Of a stretch of DNA of 33,927 bases, positions 8,876 to 17,652 are shown piece after piece (within the stretch, counting starts at the first letter, position 1; the number at the start of each line of letters is the position of its first letter). A program made the position numbers and the translations under genes. The stretch lies in NCBI GenBank assembly GCA_029245825.1, contig JAQWON010000079.1:1-33927 (forward strand), in the 5' to 3' direction. The notes below the pieces were generated by a model. That model was not told where the DNA came from, made no database searches, and saw only the letters and a program-made list of their open reading frames with translations. The stretch comes from Flavobacteriaceae bacterium. Lineage in GTDB: Bacteria > Bacteroidota > Bacteroidia > Flavobacteriales > Flavobacteriaceae.

Positions 8876-9964
8876 ATGATCTTAAAGAAACTTTCATTGA
8901 CAAACTACAAAAGTATTGGTGCGTTTGAATTAGATTTTAATTCATCAATTAATTGTTTTGTTGGGGACAATGGTATAGGAAAATCAAATATTATAGATTC
9001 TATCTATCATCTAGCTTTTGGCAAAAGTTACTTTAACCCATCAGCCAATGAAAATATCAAATTTGGAACAGATTTTTTTGTAATTCAAGGAAAATTTAAA
9101 AATCTTAAAAGAATTGAAAAGATTATTTGCAGTTTTAAAAAAGGGCAAAAAAAAAAAATTAAAAGAAATCAAAAGAATTATGATAAAATTTCAGACCATA
9201 TAGGATTAATCCCTCTTGTAATAATTTCTCCTATTGATCAAGATTTGATCCTTGAGGGAAGTGCAACGAGAAGAAAATTTATAGATGGTGTAATTGGACA
9301 AACGGACAAAATATATCTGCAAAAAATTTTAGATTACAACAAAATCTTAACGCAAAGAAATACTCTTTTGAAATATTTTTCTTTAAATCAAAACTTTAAC
9401 AAAGGGGCTATAGAAATTTATAACTCCCAATTAAGTAAACTTGCAAAACCTATTTTTGAAAAAAGATTGTCATTTTTAAATAGTTTTATTCCATTATTTA
9501 AAGAATGTTATAAAAAAATTAGTGGGTCTGATGAAAATGTGAGTATAATTTATAAAAGTGACTTAAAAGAAAAATCAACTTCTGATCTTCTTGAAGAAAG
9601 TATAGATTTAGATAGAGCATATAAATTTACTACAAAGGGTGTTCACAAAGATGATCTAGAATTTAAAATAATGGGACAAAATATCAAAAAATTTGGAAGT
9701 CAGGGTCAGCAAAAATCTTTCTTAATTGCTCTAAAAATTGCTCAATTTAATTTTATGAAAAATGTCTTTAAGACCAATCCAATTGTTTTATTAGATGATA
9801 TATTTGATAAACTTGATTATAATAGAGTAAAAAAAATAATTAAACTTTTTAAAAATCAAAAGATGGGACAAATATTCATATCAGACACTGATGAAAATAG
9901 AATTAAAAAAGTTTTATCTCCTCTTAAAAACTTCTATAAAATTTTTAATTTAAATTCTATTTAA
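8876..9964 (+). CDS. recF: DNA replication/repair protein RecF
   Basis: LTNYKSIGAFELDFNSSINCFVGDNGIGKSNIIDSIYHLAFGKSYF (Walker A), FGSQGQQKSFLIALKIAQ (signature), PIVLLDDIFDKLD (Walker B). Confidence 0.95.
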   Translation: MILKKLSLTNYKSIGAFELDFNSSINCFVGDNGIGKSNIIDSIYHLAFGKSYFNPSANENIKFGTDFFVIQGKFKNLKRIEKIICSFKKGQKKKIKRNQKNYDKISDHIGLIPLVIISPIDQDLILEGSATRRKFIDGVIGQTDKIYLQKILDYNKILTQRNTLLKYFSLNQNFNKGAIEIYNSQLSKLAKPIFEKRLSFLNSFIPLFKECYKKISGSDENVSIIYKSDLKEKSTSDLLEESIDLDRAYKFTTKGVHKDDLEFKIMGQNIKKFGSQGQQKSFLIALKIAQFNFMKNVFKTNPIVLLDDIFDKLDYNRVKKIIKLFKNQKMGQIFISDTDENRIKKVLSPLKNFYKIFNLNSI

Positions 9965-9965
9965 T

Positions 9966-9985
9966 ATTATAGATTTTACTATAAT
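9966..9985. repeat. Inverted repeat ATTATAG-ATTTTA-CTATAAT immediately after recF
   Basis: 7-bp perfect arms, 6-nt loop, 1 nt after the recF stop codon; AT-rich and weak. Confidence 0.35.
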
Positions 9986-9997
9986 TTAACTTACTAG

Positions 9998-10011
9998 TTC
10001 AATAGATTGAA
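9998..10011. repeat. Short palindrome TTCAAT-AG-ATTGAA upstream of DUF721 gene
   Basis: Perfect 6-bp arms with 2-nt centre, about 30 nt before the ATG at 10041. Confidence 0.35.
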
Positions 10012-10040
10012 AAATTGCAAACCAAAATATCTAAATTACA

Positions 10041-10343
10041 ATGCGAAATTCTGAAAGAAAACCTGAACCTGAACAAATAAATAAAATACTATCTAAAATT
10101 GTTTCTTCTAAAGCTTTAAAAAAAGGGCTTATTAACACTAGAATTGAAGAGCTTTGGAGAAAGGTAATGGGTAAAAATGTTGGAAGGTATACTCAAAAAG
10201 TAGAATATAAAAATTCAACACTTTATGTTTATTTGAGTAGTTCCGTTTTAAGAAGTGAACTTTCTTATGGAACTCAAAAAATAATTTCCCTTTTGAATAA
10301 TGAAATTGGAGAGAAGACTATTTCCAAAATTGTTTTTAGTTAA
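10041..10343 (+). CDS. DUF721 domain-containing (DciA-like) protein
   Basis: [66 protein letters not shown]; typical DUF721, next to recF. Confidence 0.85.
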   Translation: MRNSERKPEPEQINKILSKIVSSKALKKGLINTRIEELWRKVMGKNVGRYTQKVEYKNSTLYVYLSSSVLRSELSYGTQKIISLLNNEIGEKTISKIVFS

Positions 10344-10758
10344 AAATCTCTCTTCCGGAAAAATGAAAAATACTCTCAATCTTCGCATTTTCATTACTAT
10401 CAGAGCCATGAATTGCATTTTCACCAACAGAGCTGGCAAATAATTTTCTTATAGTCCCTTTTTCTGCTTTCTCGGGGTTTGTTGAGCCAATCAAACTTCT
10501 AAAATCGTCTACTGCATTATCTTTCTCCAAAATCATTGCAACAATTGGTCCTCTAGTCATAAATTTTATTAATTCACCAAAAAAAGGCTTGTCTTTATGA
10601 ATATTGTAAAATTCTTCAGCCTCTCTTATTGATAGTTGTGTGAATTTCATAGCAATAATTTTAAACCCAGAAGAATTAATTTTATCTAATATTAGACCAA
10701 TATAGCCACTTTCTACAGCGTCTGGTTTAATCATTGAAAATGTATATGTCTTTGCCAT
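10336..10758 (-). CDS. ndk: Nucleoside diphosphate kinase
   Basis: [67 protein letters not shown] (active-site His). Confidence 0.97.
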   Translation of the reverse strand: MAKTYTFSMIKPDAVESGYIGLILDKINSSGFKIIAMKFTQLSIREAEEFYNIHKDKPFFGELIKFMTRGPIVAMILEKDNAVDDFRSLIGSTNPEKAEKGTIRKLFASSVGENAIHGSDSNENAKIESIFHFSGREIFN

Positions 10759-10774
10759 TTGAGTTTTTGAATTT

Positions 10775-10782
10775 CAAATTTA
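10775..10782 (-). promoter_or_regulatory. Candidate -7 element TAAATTTG for ndk
   Basis: Reverse complement of CAAATTTA; about 16 nt before the ndk start codon. No clear -33 TTG at expected spacing. Confidence 0.4.
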
Positions 10783-10843
10783 AAAATTTGTATGATTATA
10801 TAAACACTAAGTTTAAATAAATGATCATAGATTTTTTTTTATA

Positions 10844-10851
10844 CAAATATA
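10844..10851 (-). promoter_or_regulatory. Second candidate -7 element TATATTTG facing ndk
   Basis: Reverse complement of CAAATATA; would give an 80-nt leader for ndk. No clear -33 TTG. Confidence 0.35.
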
Positions 10852-10867
10852 AGAGGTCAATTTTTGG

Positions 10868-10875
10868 TATATTTG
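10868..10875 (+). promoter_or_regulatory. Candidate -7 element TATATTTG directly before DHH phosphoesterase ATG
   Basis: TATATTTGaactATG: only 4 nt between the element and the start codon at 10880. Confidence 0.5.
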
Positions 10876-10879
10876 AACT

Positions 10880-11893
10880 ATGAAAGATAATTTGATAAAT
10901 GAATTTGATTCTCTACTTAAAAAATCAAAAAACACTCTTATAATACCACATAAAAATCCTGATGGGGATGCTCTTGGAAGCAGTCTAGCGTTAAACTTTT
11001 TTTTGATGAAAAAAGGTCATAATTCTTTAGTAATTTCTCCTAATGAATATCCCTCATTCCTTAATTGGCTTCCCGGCCAAAACAAAATAATTAATTTTTC
11101 ATTGAATCAAAAAAAAGTGATTTCTTTAATTGATAAAGCAGATCTAATCCTAACCCTTGATTACAATGATCTTTCAAGAACTGGAGAAATGGAATCCATT
11201 TTAACCTCTGCAGACATTCCTTTTGTAATGGTTGATCACCACAAGAATCCAAAGTCATACGCTGATTTAACTTTTTCAGAACCTCAAATTAGTTCTACAT
11301 CTGAAATGGTATATAATATTATTTCAAAATTAGATCACAGTAAAATTGATTCAAATATTGCAACTTGCTTATATACTGGAATGATGACAGATACAGGATC
11401 TTTTAGATTTCCCTCAACTACTTCTAAAACTTACTTAATAGCATCAAAATTGATAGATTTTGGAGCTAACCACTCAAAAATTCATCAAAATGTATATGAC
11501 AATTATACTTTTAATAGAATAAGACTTTTAGGAACTTGTCTTTCCAATTTAAAAAAAATTAAAAGCCTTCCAGTTGTTTATACTTTTTTATCGCAAGAAG
11601 ATTTGCGTATAAATAATTTTAAAAAGGGAGATACAGAAGGTTTTGTAAATTATGGTCTAAGTCTAAAAAATATCTCTCTATCGGTTATAATGATTGAAGA
11701 TAAATTACAAAATCTGATTAAAATGTCTTTTCGTTCAAAAGGGAATTTTTCTGTAAATAAATTTGCAAAAATCTATTTTAATGGAGGAGGTCATCATAAC
11801 GCTGCTGGTGGGACATCATTAAAAAGCCTTAAGGAAACTGAAAAAAAATTTATGAATGCAATCCAAGAATGCAAAAAAGATTTTGAAGTATGA
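10880..11893 (+). CDS. DHH family phosphoesterase (NrnA-like oligoribonuclease/PAP phosphatase)
   Basis: IIPHKNPDGDALGSSLAL, TLDYND, MVDHHKNP, YTGMMTDTGSFRFPSTT, FNGGGHHNAAGGT. Confidence 0.93.
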   Translation: MKDNLINEFDSLLKKSKNTLIIPHKNPDGDALGSSLALNFFLMKKGHNSLVISPNEYPSFLNWLPGQNKIINFSLNQKKVISLIDKADLILTLDYNDLSRTGEMESILTSADIPFVMVDHHKNPKSYADLTFSEPQISSTSEMVYNIISKLDHSKIDSNIATCLYTGMMTDTGSFRFPSTTSKTYLIASKLIDFGANHSKIHQNVYDNYTFNRIRLLGTCLSNLKKIKSLPVVYTFLSQEDLRINNFKKGDTEGFVNYGLSLKNISLSVIMIEDKLQNLIKMSFRSKGNFSVNKFAKIYFNGGGHHNAAGGTSLKSLKETEKKFMNAIQECKKDFEV

Positions 11894-12426
11894 AGTTATT
11901 TCTCTTACCAATCTGTTTTTTGTTCTTTATTAACTGTCAAGAATCTGAAATTAGGAGGCCATCAAATAAAAATAAAAAACTCTTCTTAAAGGAATCTGCA
12001 ATAAGAAATAAAAATAGATTTGAAATTGAACAGGAACTATTCAAAAAATTTGCTAAAAATTCTACCTTAGAATTTAATATTTCAGAGTTTGGATTCTGGT
12101 ATGCATATAAAACAAAAAGGGAAATTAATGGCAGAATTCCAAAAAAAGGAGATCAAGTTACTTTTTTGTACAAAATTGAGGATCTAAACAATAATTTACT
12201 TTATAGTAAAAAAGAGCTAGGAGAAGTTTCTTTTTTTATTGATGAAGAAGACTTAATACCTGCTCTGAGAAGAGGAATTAAAATCATGAAAGAAAATGAA
12301 GTTGTTGTTTTTCTATTTCCTTCCTACCTTTGCTTCGGGTATCAAGGAGACGGTGAAAAAATTGGAATGAACCAACCCCTTAAGTTTACCATAAATCTCT
12401 TAAAACTAAAACAGAAAAAAACATGA
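11890..12426 (+). CDS. gldI: GldI-like lipoprotein, FKBP-type peptidyl-prolyl isomerase
   Basis: Lipobox-like [13 protein letters not shown]-like ending [49 protein letters not shown] overlap with upstream gene and followed by another PPIase, as in flavobacterial gldI loci. Confidence 0.78.
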   Translation: MKLFLLPICFLFFINCQESEIRRPSNKNKKLFLKESAIRNKNRFEIEQELFKKFAKNSTLEFNISEFGFWYAYKTKREINGRIPKKGDQVTFLYKIEDLNNNLLYSKKELGEVSFFIDEEDLIPALRRGIKIMKENEVVVFLFPSYLCFGYQGDGEKIGMNQPLKFTINLLKLKQKKT

Positions 12427-13517
12427 ATCCTAAACAATCCAAATTTATTTTTTTATTGCTGATTACAGTGTCTTTTTTATTTAGCACTTGTAACAACAAA
12501 TATCCCGAACTTGATTCTGGGTTATACGCAGATATAATTACATCAAAGGGAAACATAATTGTTAAGTTGGAAATGGAGAAAACACCAATAACCGTTGCTA
12601 ATTTTGTTTCATTGTCTGAAGGAAATAATATCAATGTCAATAATAATTATAAGGGTAAACCATTTTATGACGGATTAATCTTTCACAGAGTAATTGATAA
12701 CTTTATGATTCAAGGTGGTGATCCTGCTGGAACCGGTCAAGGTGGTCCTGGATATAACTTTAAAGATGAAATTACTGATTTGACTCATAGTGGTCCTGGA
12801 ATTTTATCAATGGCAAATGCTGGCCCTTCAACAAATGGCAGTCAGTTTTTCATTACTCATCTAAAAACTCCATGGTTAGATGGAAAGCATACTGTTTTTG
12901 GCAAAGTAATATCTGGTCAAGCTATAGTTGATAGTATAGTCCAGAACGATACAATAAGAAAAATTAAAATCATAAGAAAAGGTTCATTAGCTAAAAATTT
13001 CAATGCTCCAGATATTTTTTCAAATCACTTACTTGAAGAAGAAATGGCAAATGAAGAAAAGCTACAAAAACAGTTTAAAACTGAAGGTGAAACAGCAAAA
13101 AAATTTGCGGAGCAAAGATTAAAAGCAATAATTACTGATTCCCAATTGAGTTATTTTATTTCACAAAATGGTAAAGGTCAAAAAGTAATTAAAACTAACA
13201 AAGCTATTTTGCACTATAGTGTTTATTTCGCAGATGGGAAATTCCTTGAAACTAGTAATCCTGAGACTGCTAAGATCCTCGGCATTTTTGATGAAAACAG
13301 AAATAAAACTAATGGATATCAACCTCTTGTAGCAGATGTTAGTCCTGAAGCTCAGATGATGCAGGGCTTTAAAGAAGGTGTTAGACTTTTAAAAGTTGGA
13401 GATAAAGCAACTCTTTTTGTTCCCTACAATTTAGCCTACGGTGAAAGTGGCACAAGGGGTATTCCTTCAAAGTCTGATCTTATTTTTGAGATTGAAATTC
13501 TTGACATAATAGAATAA
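12423..13517 (+). CDS. Peptidyl-prolyl isomerase lipoprotein, cyclophilin domain fused to C-terminal FKBP domain
   Basis: Lipobox SFLFSTC; cyclophilin [109 protein letters not shown]. Confidence 0.93.
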   Translation: MNPKQSKFIFLLLITVSFLFSTCNNKYPELDSGLYADIITSKGNIIVKLEMEKTPITVANFVSLSEGNNINVNNNYKGKPFYDGLIFHRVIDNFMIQGGDPAGTGQGGPGYNFKDEITDLTHSGPGILSMANAGPSTNGSQFFITHLKTPWLDGKHTVFGKVISGQAIVDSIVQNDTIRKIKIIRKGSLAKNFNAPDIFSNHLLEEEMANEEKLQKQFKTEGETAKKFAEQRLKAIITDSQLSYFISQNGKGQKVIKTNKAILHYSVYFADGKFLETSNPETAKILGIFDENRNKTNGYQPLVADVSPEAQMMQGFKEGVRLLKVGDKATLFVPYNLAYGESGTRGIPSKSDLIFEIEILDIIE

Positions 13518-13541
13518 GTTTTATCAAAAGGAAAAAATGAA

Positions 13542-14588
13542 ATGAGAAAAAAATTAAAAATTTTCTTATGGATATCTATTTTACCTCATTGGCTTTTTAT
13601 TGAATATATCAAAAGTAAACCTTTAATGGTAGAAGAATTTTACAGCCAAAAAATATATCCACTGATATATAAAACTTATTCATTTTTTTTTGATAAAATT
13701 CCTTTTTCAATTGGTGATATAATCTACTTAATTGTGATCTTTCTAATGCTTAGACAAATAGTAAAATTTTTTAGAGATCATAGATATACTTTTTTCAAAT
13801 TAATATTTGATGTTGGATCTATTCTATCTGCAATTATAATAATTTTTAATTTTAGTTGGGGGATAAATTATTACAGGTTACCTCTTCATGAAAAATTAAA
13901 TATAAAAACTGAGTATACAGAAAAAGACTTAGAAGAAAAAATTGATTTTTTAATAGATTATGTAAATGAAATCCATTTAAGTATTACCAGTAATGATAGT
14001 GTGTCTTTAAAACTTGAAACTAGAAAAAAAAACTCATTAAAAAAAAGTGTTCATGGATATAATAAATTCTCCTCATCAGAAATATTTAAAAATTCAATAA
14101 GGAAGCAATCTCTTTGGAGCACAGCTCTATCATATATGGGATTTTCAGGTTATATAAATCCTTTTACTTTAGAGGGACAAATCAATTCTAAAACCCCATA
14201 TTTAAACTTTGTTATAAGTGATATCCATGAATCTGCACATCAAATGGGTTATGCGTCAGAGAAAGAAGCTAATTTTATTGCCTACTTTTTTTCATATATA
14301 AATCCAGATCCTTATGTAAAATATGCTTCATTAATTTTCGCTATAAGATACTGTAATTCTGCTCTTTATAAGATTGATCAGGAAAAAGCAAGAGAGAAAA
14401 TTAAAAGATTAAATTATGGAATCATTGAGGATATAAAAAATGTTGATTCTTTCTGGCAAAAATATAAAAATCCATTTCAACCTTTTTTTAAAAAATCCTA
14501 TGATAAATTCCTGAAAGTAAATTCACAAGGAAAAGGAATCAAGAGTTATAGTGAAGTTGTAGGATTAATAATAAATTATAAATTTTAG
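13542..14588 (+). CDS. DUF3810 domain-containing membrane protein (putative zinc-peptidase-like)
   Basis: Three N-terminal TM segments, NFSWGINYYRLPL, SDIHESAHQMGYASEKEANFIAYFF (HExxH-like HESAH). Confidence 0.8.
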   Translation: MRKKLKIFLWISILPHWLFIEYIKSKPLMVEEFYSQKIYPLIYKTYSFFFDKIPFSIGDIIYLIVIFLMLRQIVKFFRDHRYTFFKLIFDVGSILSAIIIIFNFSWGINYYRLPLHEKLNIKTEYTEKDLEEKIDFLIDYVNEIHLSITSNDSVSLKLETRKKNSLKKSVHGYNKFSSSEIFKNSIRKQSLWSTALSYMGFSGYINPFTLEGQINSKTPYLNFVISDIHESAHQMGYASEKEANFIAYFFSYINPDPYVKYASLIFAIRYCNSALYKIDQEKAREKIKRLNYGIIEDIKNVDSFWQKYKNPFQPFFKKSYDKFLKVNSQGKGIKSYSEVVGLIINYKF

Positions 14589-14657
14589 AATTAATGAATA
14601 TTTGTTTAATTTCTTGTTAAATTTTATTAATATTATTAAAAAATTAAAGAATAAGTA

Positions 14658-17648
14658 ATGAAGAGAAATATCTTTTACCTTATAATTTTTGTTGGTCAAA
14701 TTGCTTTAGGTCAAGAATATTTTCCTACTAATACTGGTGTAAAGACCGAAGAAGACACATATAAGGCAATTACTAATGTTACAATCCACTCTAATTCAAA
14801 TGAAATTACAGAATCAAATTCTATCCTGATTCATAAAGGGAAAATTGTTGCAATTGGTAAAGATATCCCTGTACCAAAAAATGCGAGAATCTATAATATG
14901 CAATCACTGCATATTTATCCGTCATTTATAGAGTTACATACTGATTTTGGATTAAAAAAACCAAAAAGAATTCAAGGAAGCGGAAGAAGTGCTGAATATT
15001 CTCCCAAAAGAAAAGGATATTACTGGAACGATCATATTCTCAGTGATTATAACAGTTTCAAGGATTATACTTATAATAAAGATTTGGCGACCAAAATGCG
15101 TAAAATTGGGTTTGGTGTTGTTAACAGTCATAGAAAAAATGGGATTCATAGAGGTACTAGTGTACTGATCGCTCTTAATGATTTTATTAATGATGGAAAA
15201 CGCATATTATCAGATAAAAAAGCAGAACATTTTTCTTTTTCTAAAAGCGTGACATCCTCCCAATCTTATCCCTCCTCAATAATGGGATCAATGGCCTTAA
15301 TTCGTCAACTTTATCATGATGCTAATTGGTATAAACAAAGAGCAAGCAAAAATAAAGACCTTTCTCTTGAAGCGATTTTAGACAATATTAAACTTCCAAA
15401 AATTTTTGAAGCCGGAGACAAACTTAATGTATTAAGAGCAGGTAAAATTGGATCAGAAATGGGTTTAAATTTTATAATTAAAGGTTCAGGTAATGAATAT
15501 CAGAACTTAAGACAAATCAAAAATCTTAATGCTAAACTTATAATCCCTTTAAATTTTCCCGATCCATACGATGTTTCTGATCCTCTAATGACTAAAAAAA
15601 TTGAACTTAGCCAAATGTTGTATTGGAATCAAGCTCCTTCCAATCCTTCCTTACTGGAGAAATCTAAAATCGTTTTTGCATTAACCACTGCAGATCTTAA
15701 AAATCAAGATAATTTTTTAAAGAATTTAAGAAAAGCAGTTAAGCATGGCCTTAGTGAAAAGAGAGCTCTTGAAGCATTAACTATTATTCCTGCCAAAATT
15801 TTAAAAATGGAAAATAAAATTGGAGTTTTAAAAAAAGGGGCATATGCGAACTTCATCGTTACTTCTGGATCTCTATTTAATGATAAAACAAAAATTTATG
15901 AAAACTGGGTAAATGGTGATGCGCATGTCATATCAGATAGGAAAAAAATAGATATAGACGGAAAATATCAAATTTTTTTAGGAAATAAAAATTATGATTT
16001 AGAAATAAAAAACAGTACTTCATCAATTCAAGTGAACTTTAAACTAGATTCTATAAAATTAAAATCAAAGACTAATTATAAATATGGATGGTTGCAAATG
16101 ACAGTTTTTGATGAAAATGAGAAAAATTTTGCTCGTATAAGCTCAAAAATTGAAAGTGAAAAATTCATTTTGCCCAATGGTGTAGATTTTTATGGGAATA
16201 ATTTTAATTCAGTTTTAAAGCCTCTTAAAGATGATGAAAAAGAGGGTCAAAAAAAGAATAGAGATAAAAAAGAAAATCTAAGAGAGGTTTTAAAATTAAG
16301 ATATCCAAACAATGCATATGGCTTTGAAAAAATTCCTAAACCTGAAAACGTTTTGTATAAAAATGTAACCCTTTGGACAAATGAAAAGGAAGGAATAATT
16401 CAAAATATTGATCTTTTAGTTGAAGATGGTAAAATAAGCTTAATTGGTAAAGATCTTGATGTTAAAAATGTGAAAATTATTGATGGAACTGGTAAACATC
16501 TAACTAGTGGAATAATTGATGAGCACTCTCATATAGGGGCTTCTAGTATTAATGAAGGTGGTCAGAATTCTTCTGCTGAAGTTACTATAGAAGATGTGAT
16601 TGATCCTGATGACATTAATATTTATCGAAATTTATCTGGAGGAGTCACTACAATACAAATTCTTCATGGTTCTGCAAATCCAATTGGCGGAAGATCAGCC
16701 ATAATTAAATTAAAATGGGGGTCAAGTATTGATGAAATGTTATATCCAAATTCTAGTCCTTTTATAAAATTTGCCTTAGGTGAAAATGTGAAACAGTCCA
16801 ATTGGGGAAGCTTTTCAAGATTTCCTCAAACCAGAATGGGTGTTGAACAACTTTACATAGATTATTTTCAAAGGGCAAAAGAATATGGTCAAAGATGGAT
16901 TAATTATAATAATCTAGATAGAAAAACTAAATTAAGAACACCCAAACCTCGTTATGATATTGAAATGGAAGTTCTATGGGAAATACTCCAAGGTAAAAGA
17001 TATATTTCTTGCCATTCATATGTTCAAAGCGAAATTAATATGCTGATGAAGGTTGCTGAAAAATTTGATTTTCGAATCAGAACATTTACTCATATTTTAG
17101 AAGGTTATAAAGTAGCCGATAAAATGAAAATCCATGGTGTAGGAGGTTCAACATTTTCTGATTGGTGGGCATACAAATTTGAAGTAAATGACGCAATTCC
17201 CTACAACGGTGCAATAATGCATAACGCAGGAGTAACTGTAGCATATAATTCTGATAGTGCTGAAATGTCAAGAAGATTAAATCAAGAAGCTGCAAAAGCT
17301 ATTAAATATGGTGGAGTATCTGAAGAAGAAGCTTGGAAGTTTGTTACTTTAAATCCAGCAAAGCTACTTGGCATAGATGATAAAGTTGGAAGTATTAAAG
17401 TTGGAAAAATTGCTGATTTAGTTTTGTGGAGTGGACATCCCATGTCTATTTACTCACAAGTAGAAAAAACTATGATTGAGGGTGCTTTCTATTATGAAGC
17501 TGATTTACTTCCAGTAAAAATCAAACAAATAGAAGATGAAAGAAAGAAGCTAATTTTACAAATGTTAAATGTGAAAAACATGGGAAGCAACACGAAAAAT
17601 TTTGAACTAAGAAGGAAAAGAGAATTTGATTGTGAAACAATTGATTAA
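14658..17648 (+). CDS. Secreted amidohydrolase-family protein, two amidohydrolase-like modules
   Basis: Signal peptide (MKRNIFYLIIFVGQIALGQ); C-terminal module has SGIIDEHSHIGAS (HxH), ISCHSYVQ, TFTHILEGYK, VAYNSDSAEM; N-terminal module has the fold signatures (KGKIVAIGKDI, GVLKKGAYANFIV) but no HxH. Confidence 0.88.
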   Translation: MKRNIFYLIIFVGQIALGQEYFPTNTGVKTEEDTYKAITNVTIHSNSNEITESNSILIHKGKIVAIGKDIPVPKNARIYNMQSLHIYPSFIELHTDFGLKKPKRIQGSGRSAEYSPKRKGYYWNDHILSDYNSFKDYTYNKDLATKMRKIGFGVVNSHRKNGIHRGTSVLIALNDFINDGKRILSDKKAEHFSFSKSVTSSQSYPSSIMGSMALIRQLYHDANWYKQRASKNKDLSLEAILDNIKLPKIFEAGDKLNVLRAGKIGSEMGLNFIIKGSGNEYQNLRQIKNLNAKLIIPLNFPDPYDVSDPLMTKKIELSQMLYWNQAPSNPSLLEKSKIVFALTTADLKNQDNFLKNLRKAVKHGLSEKRALEALTIIPAKILKMENKIGVLKKGAYANFIVTSGSLFNDKTKIYENWVNGDAHVISDRKKIDIDGKYQIFLGNKNYDLEIKNSTSSIQVNFKLDSIKLKSKTNYKYGWLQMTVFDENEKNFARISSKIESEKFILPNGVDFYGNNFNSVLKPLKDDEKEGQKKNRDKKENLREVLKLRYPNNAYGFEKIPKPENVLYKNVTLWTNEKEGIIQNIDLLVEDGKISLIGKDLDVKNVKIIDGTGKHLTSGIIDEHSHIGASSINEGGQNSSAEVTIEDVIDPDDINIYRNLSGGVTTIQILHGSANPIGGRSAIIKLKWGSSIDEMLYPNSSPFIKFALGENVKQSNWGSFSRFPQTRMGVEQLYIDYFQRAKEYGQRWINYNNLDRKTKLRTPKPRYDIEMEVLWEILQGKRYISCHSYVQSEINMLMKVAEKFDFRIRTFTHILEGYKVADKMKIHGVGGSTFSDWWAYKFEVNDAIPYNGAIMHNAGVTVAYNSDSAEMSRRLNQEAAKAIKYGGVSEEEAWKFVTLNPAKLLGIDDKVGSIKVGKIADLVLWSGHPMSIYSQVEKTMIEGAFYYEADLLPVKIKQIEDERKKLILQMLNVKNMGSNTKNFELRRKREFDCETID

Positions 17649-17652
17649 TCAT

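Noticed and set aside
10248-10439. 63-aa minus-strand ORF near ndk
   Set aside because: Out of frame with ndk and overlapping both DUF721 and ndk; no motif.
12386-12640. 84-aa minus-strand ORF across the gldI/PPIase junction
   Set aside because: Antisense to two strongly supported coding regions.
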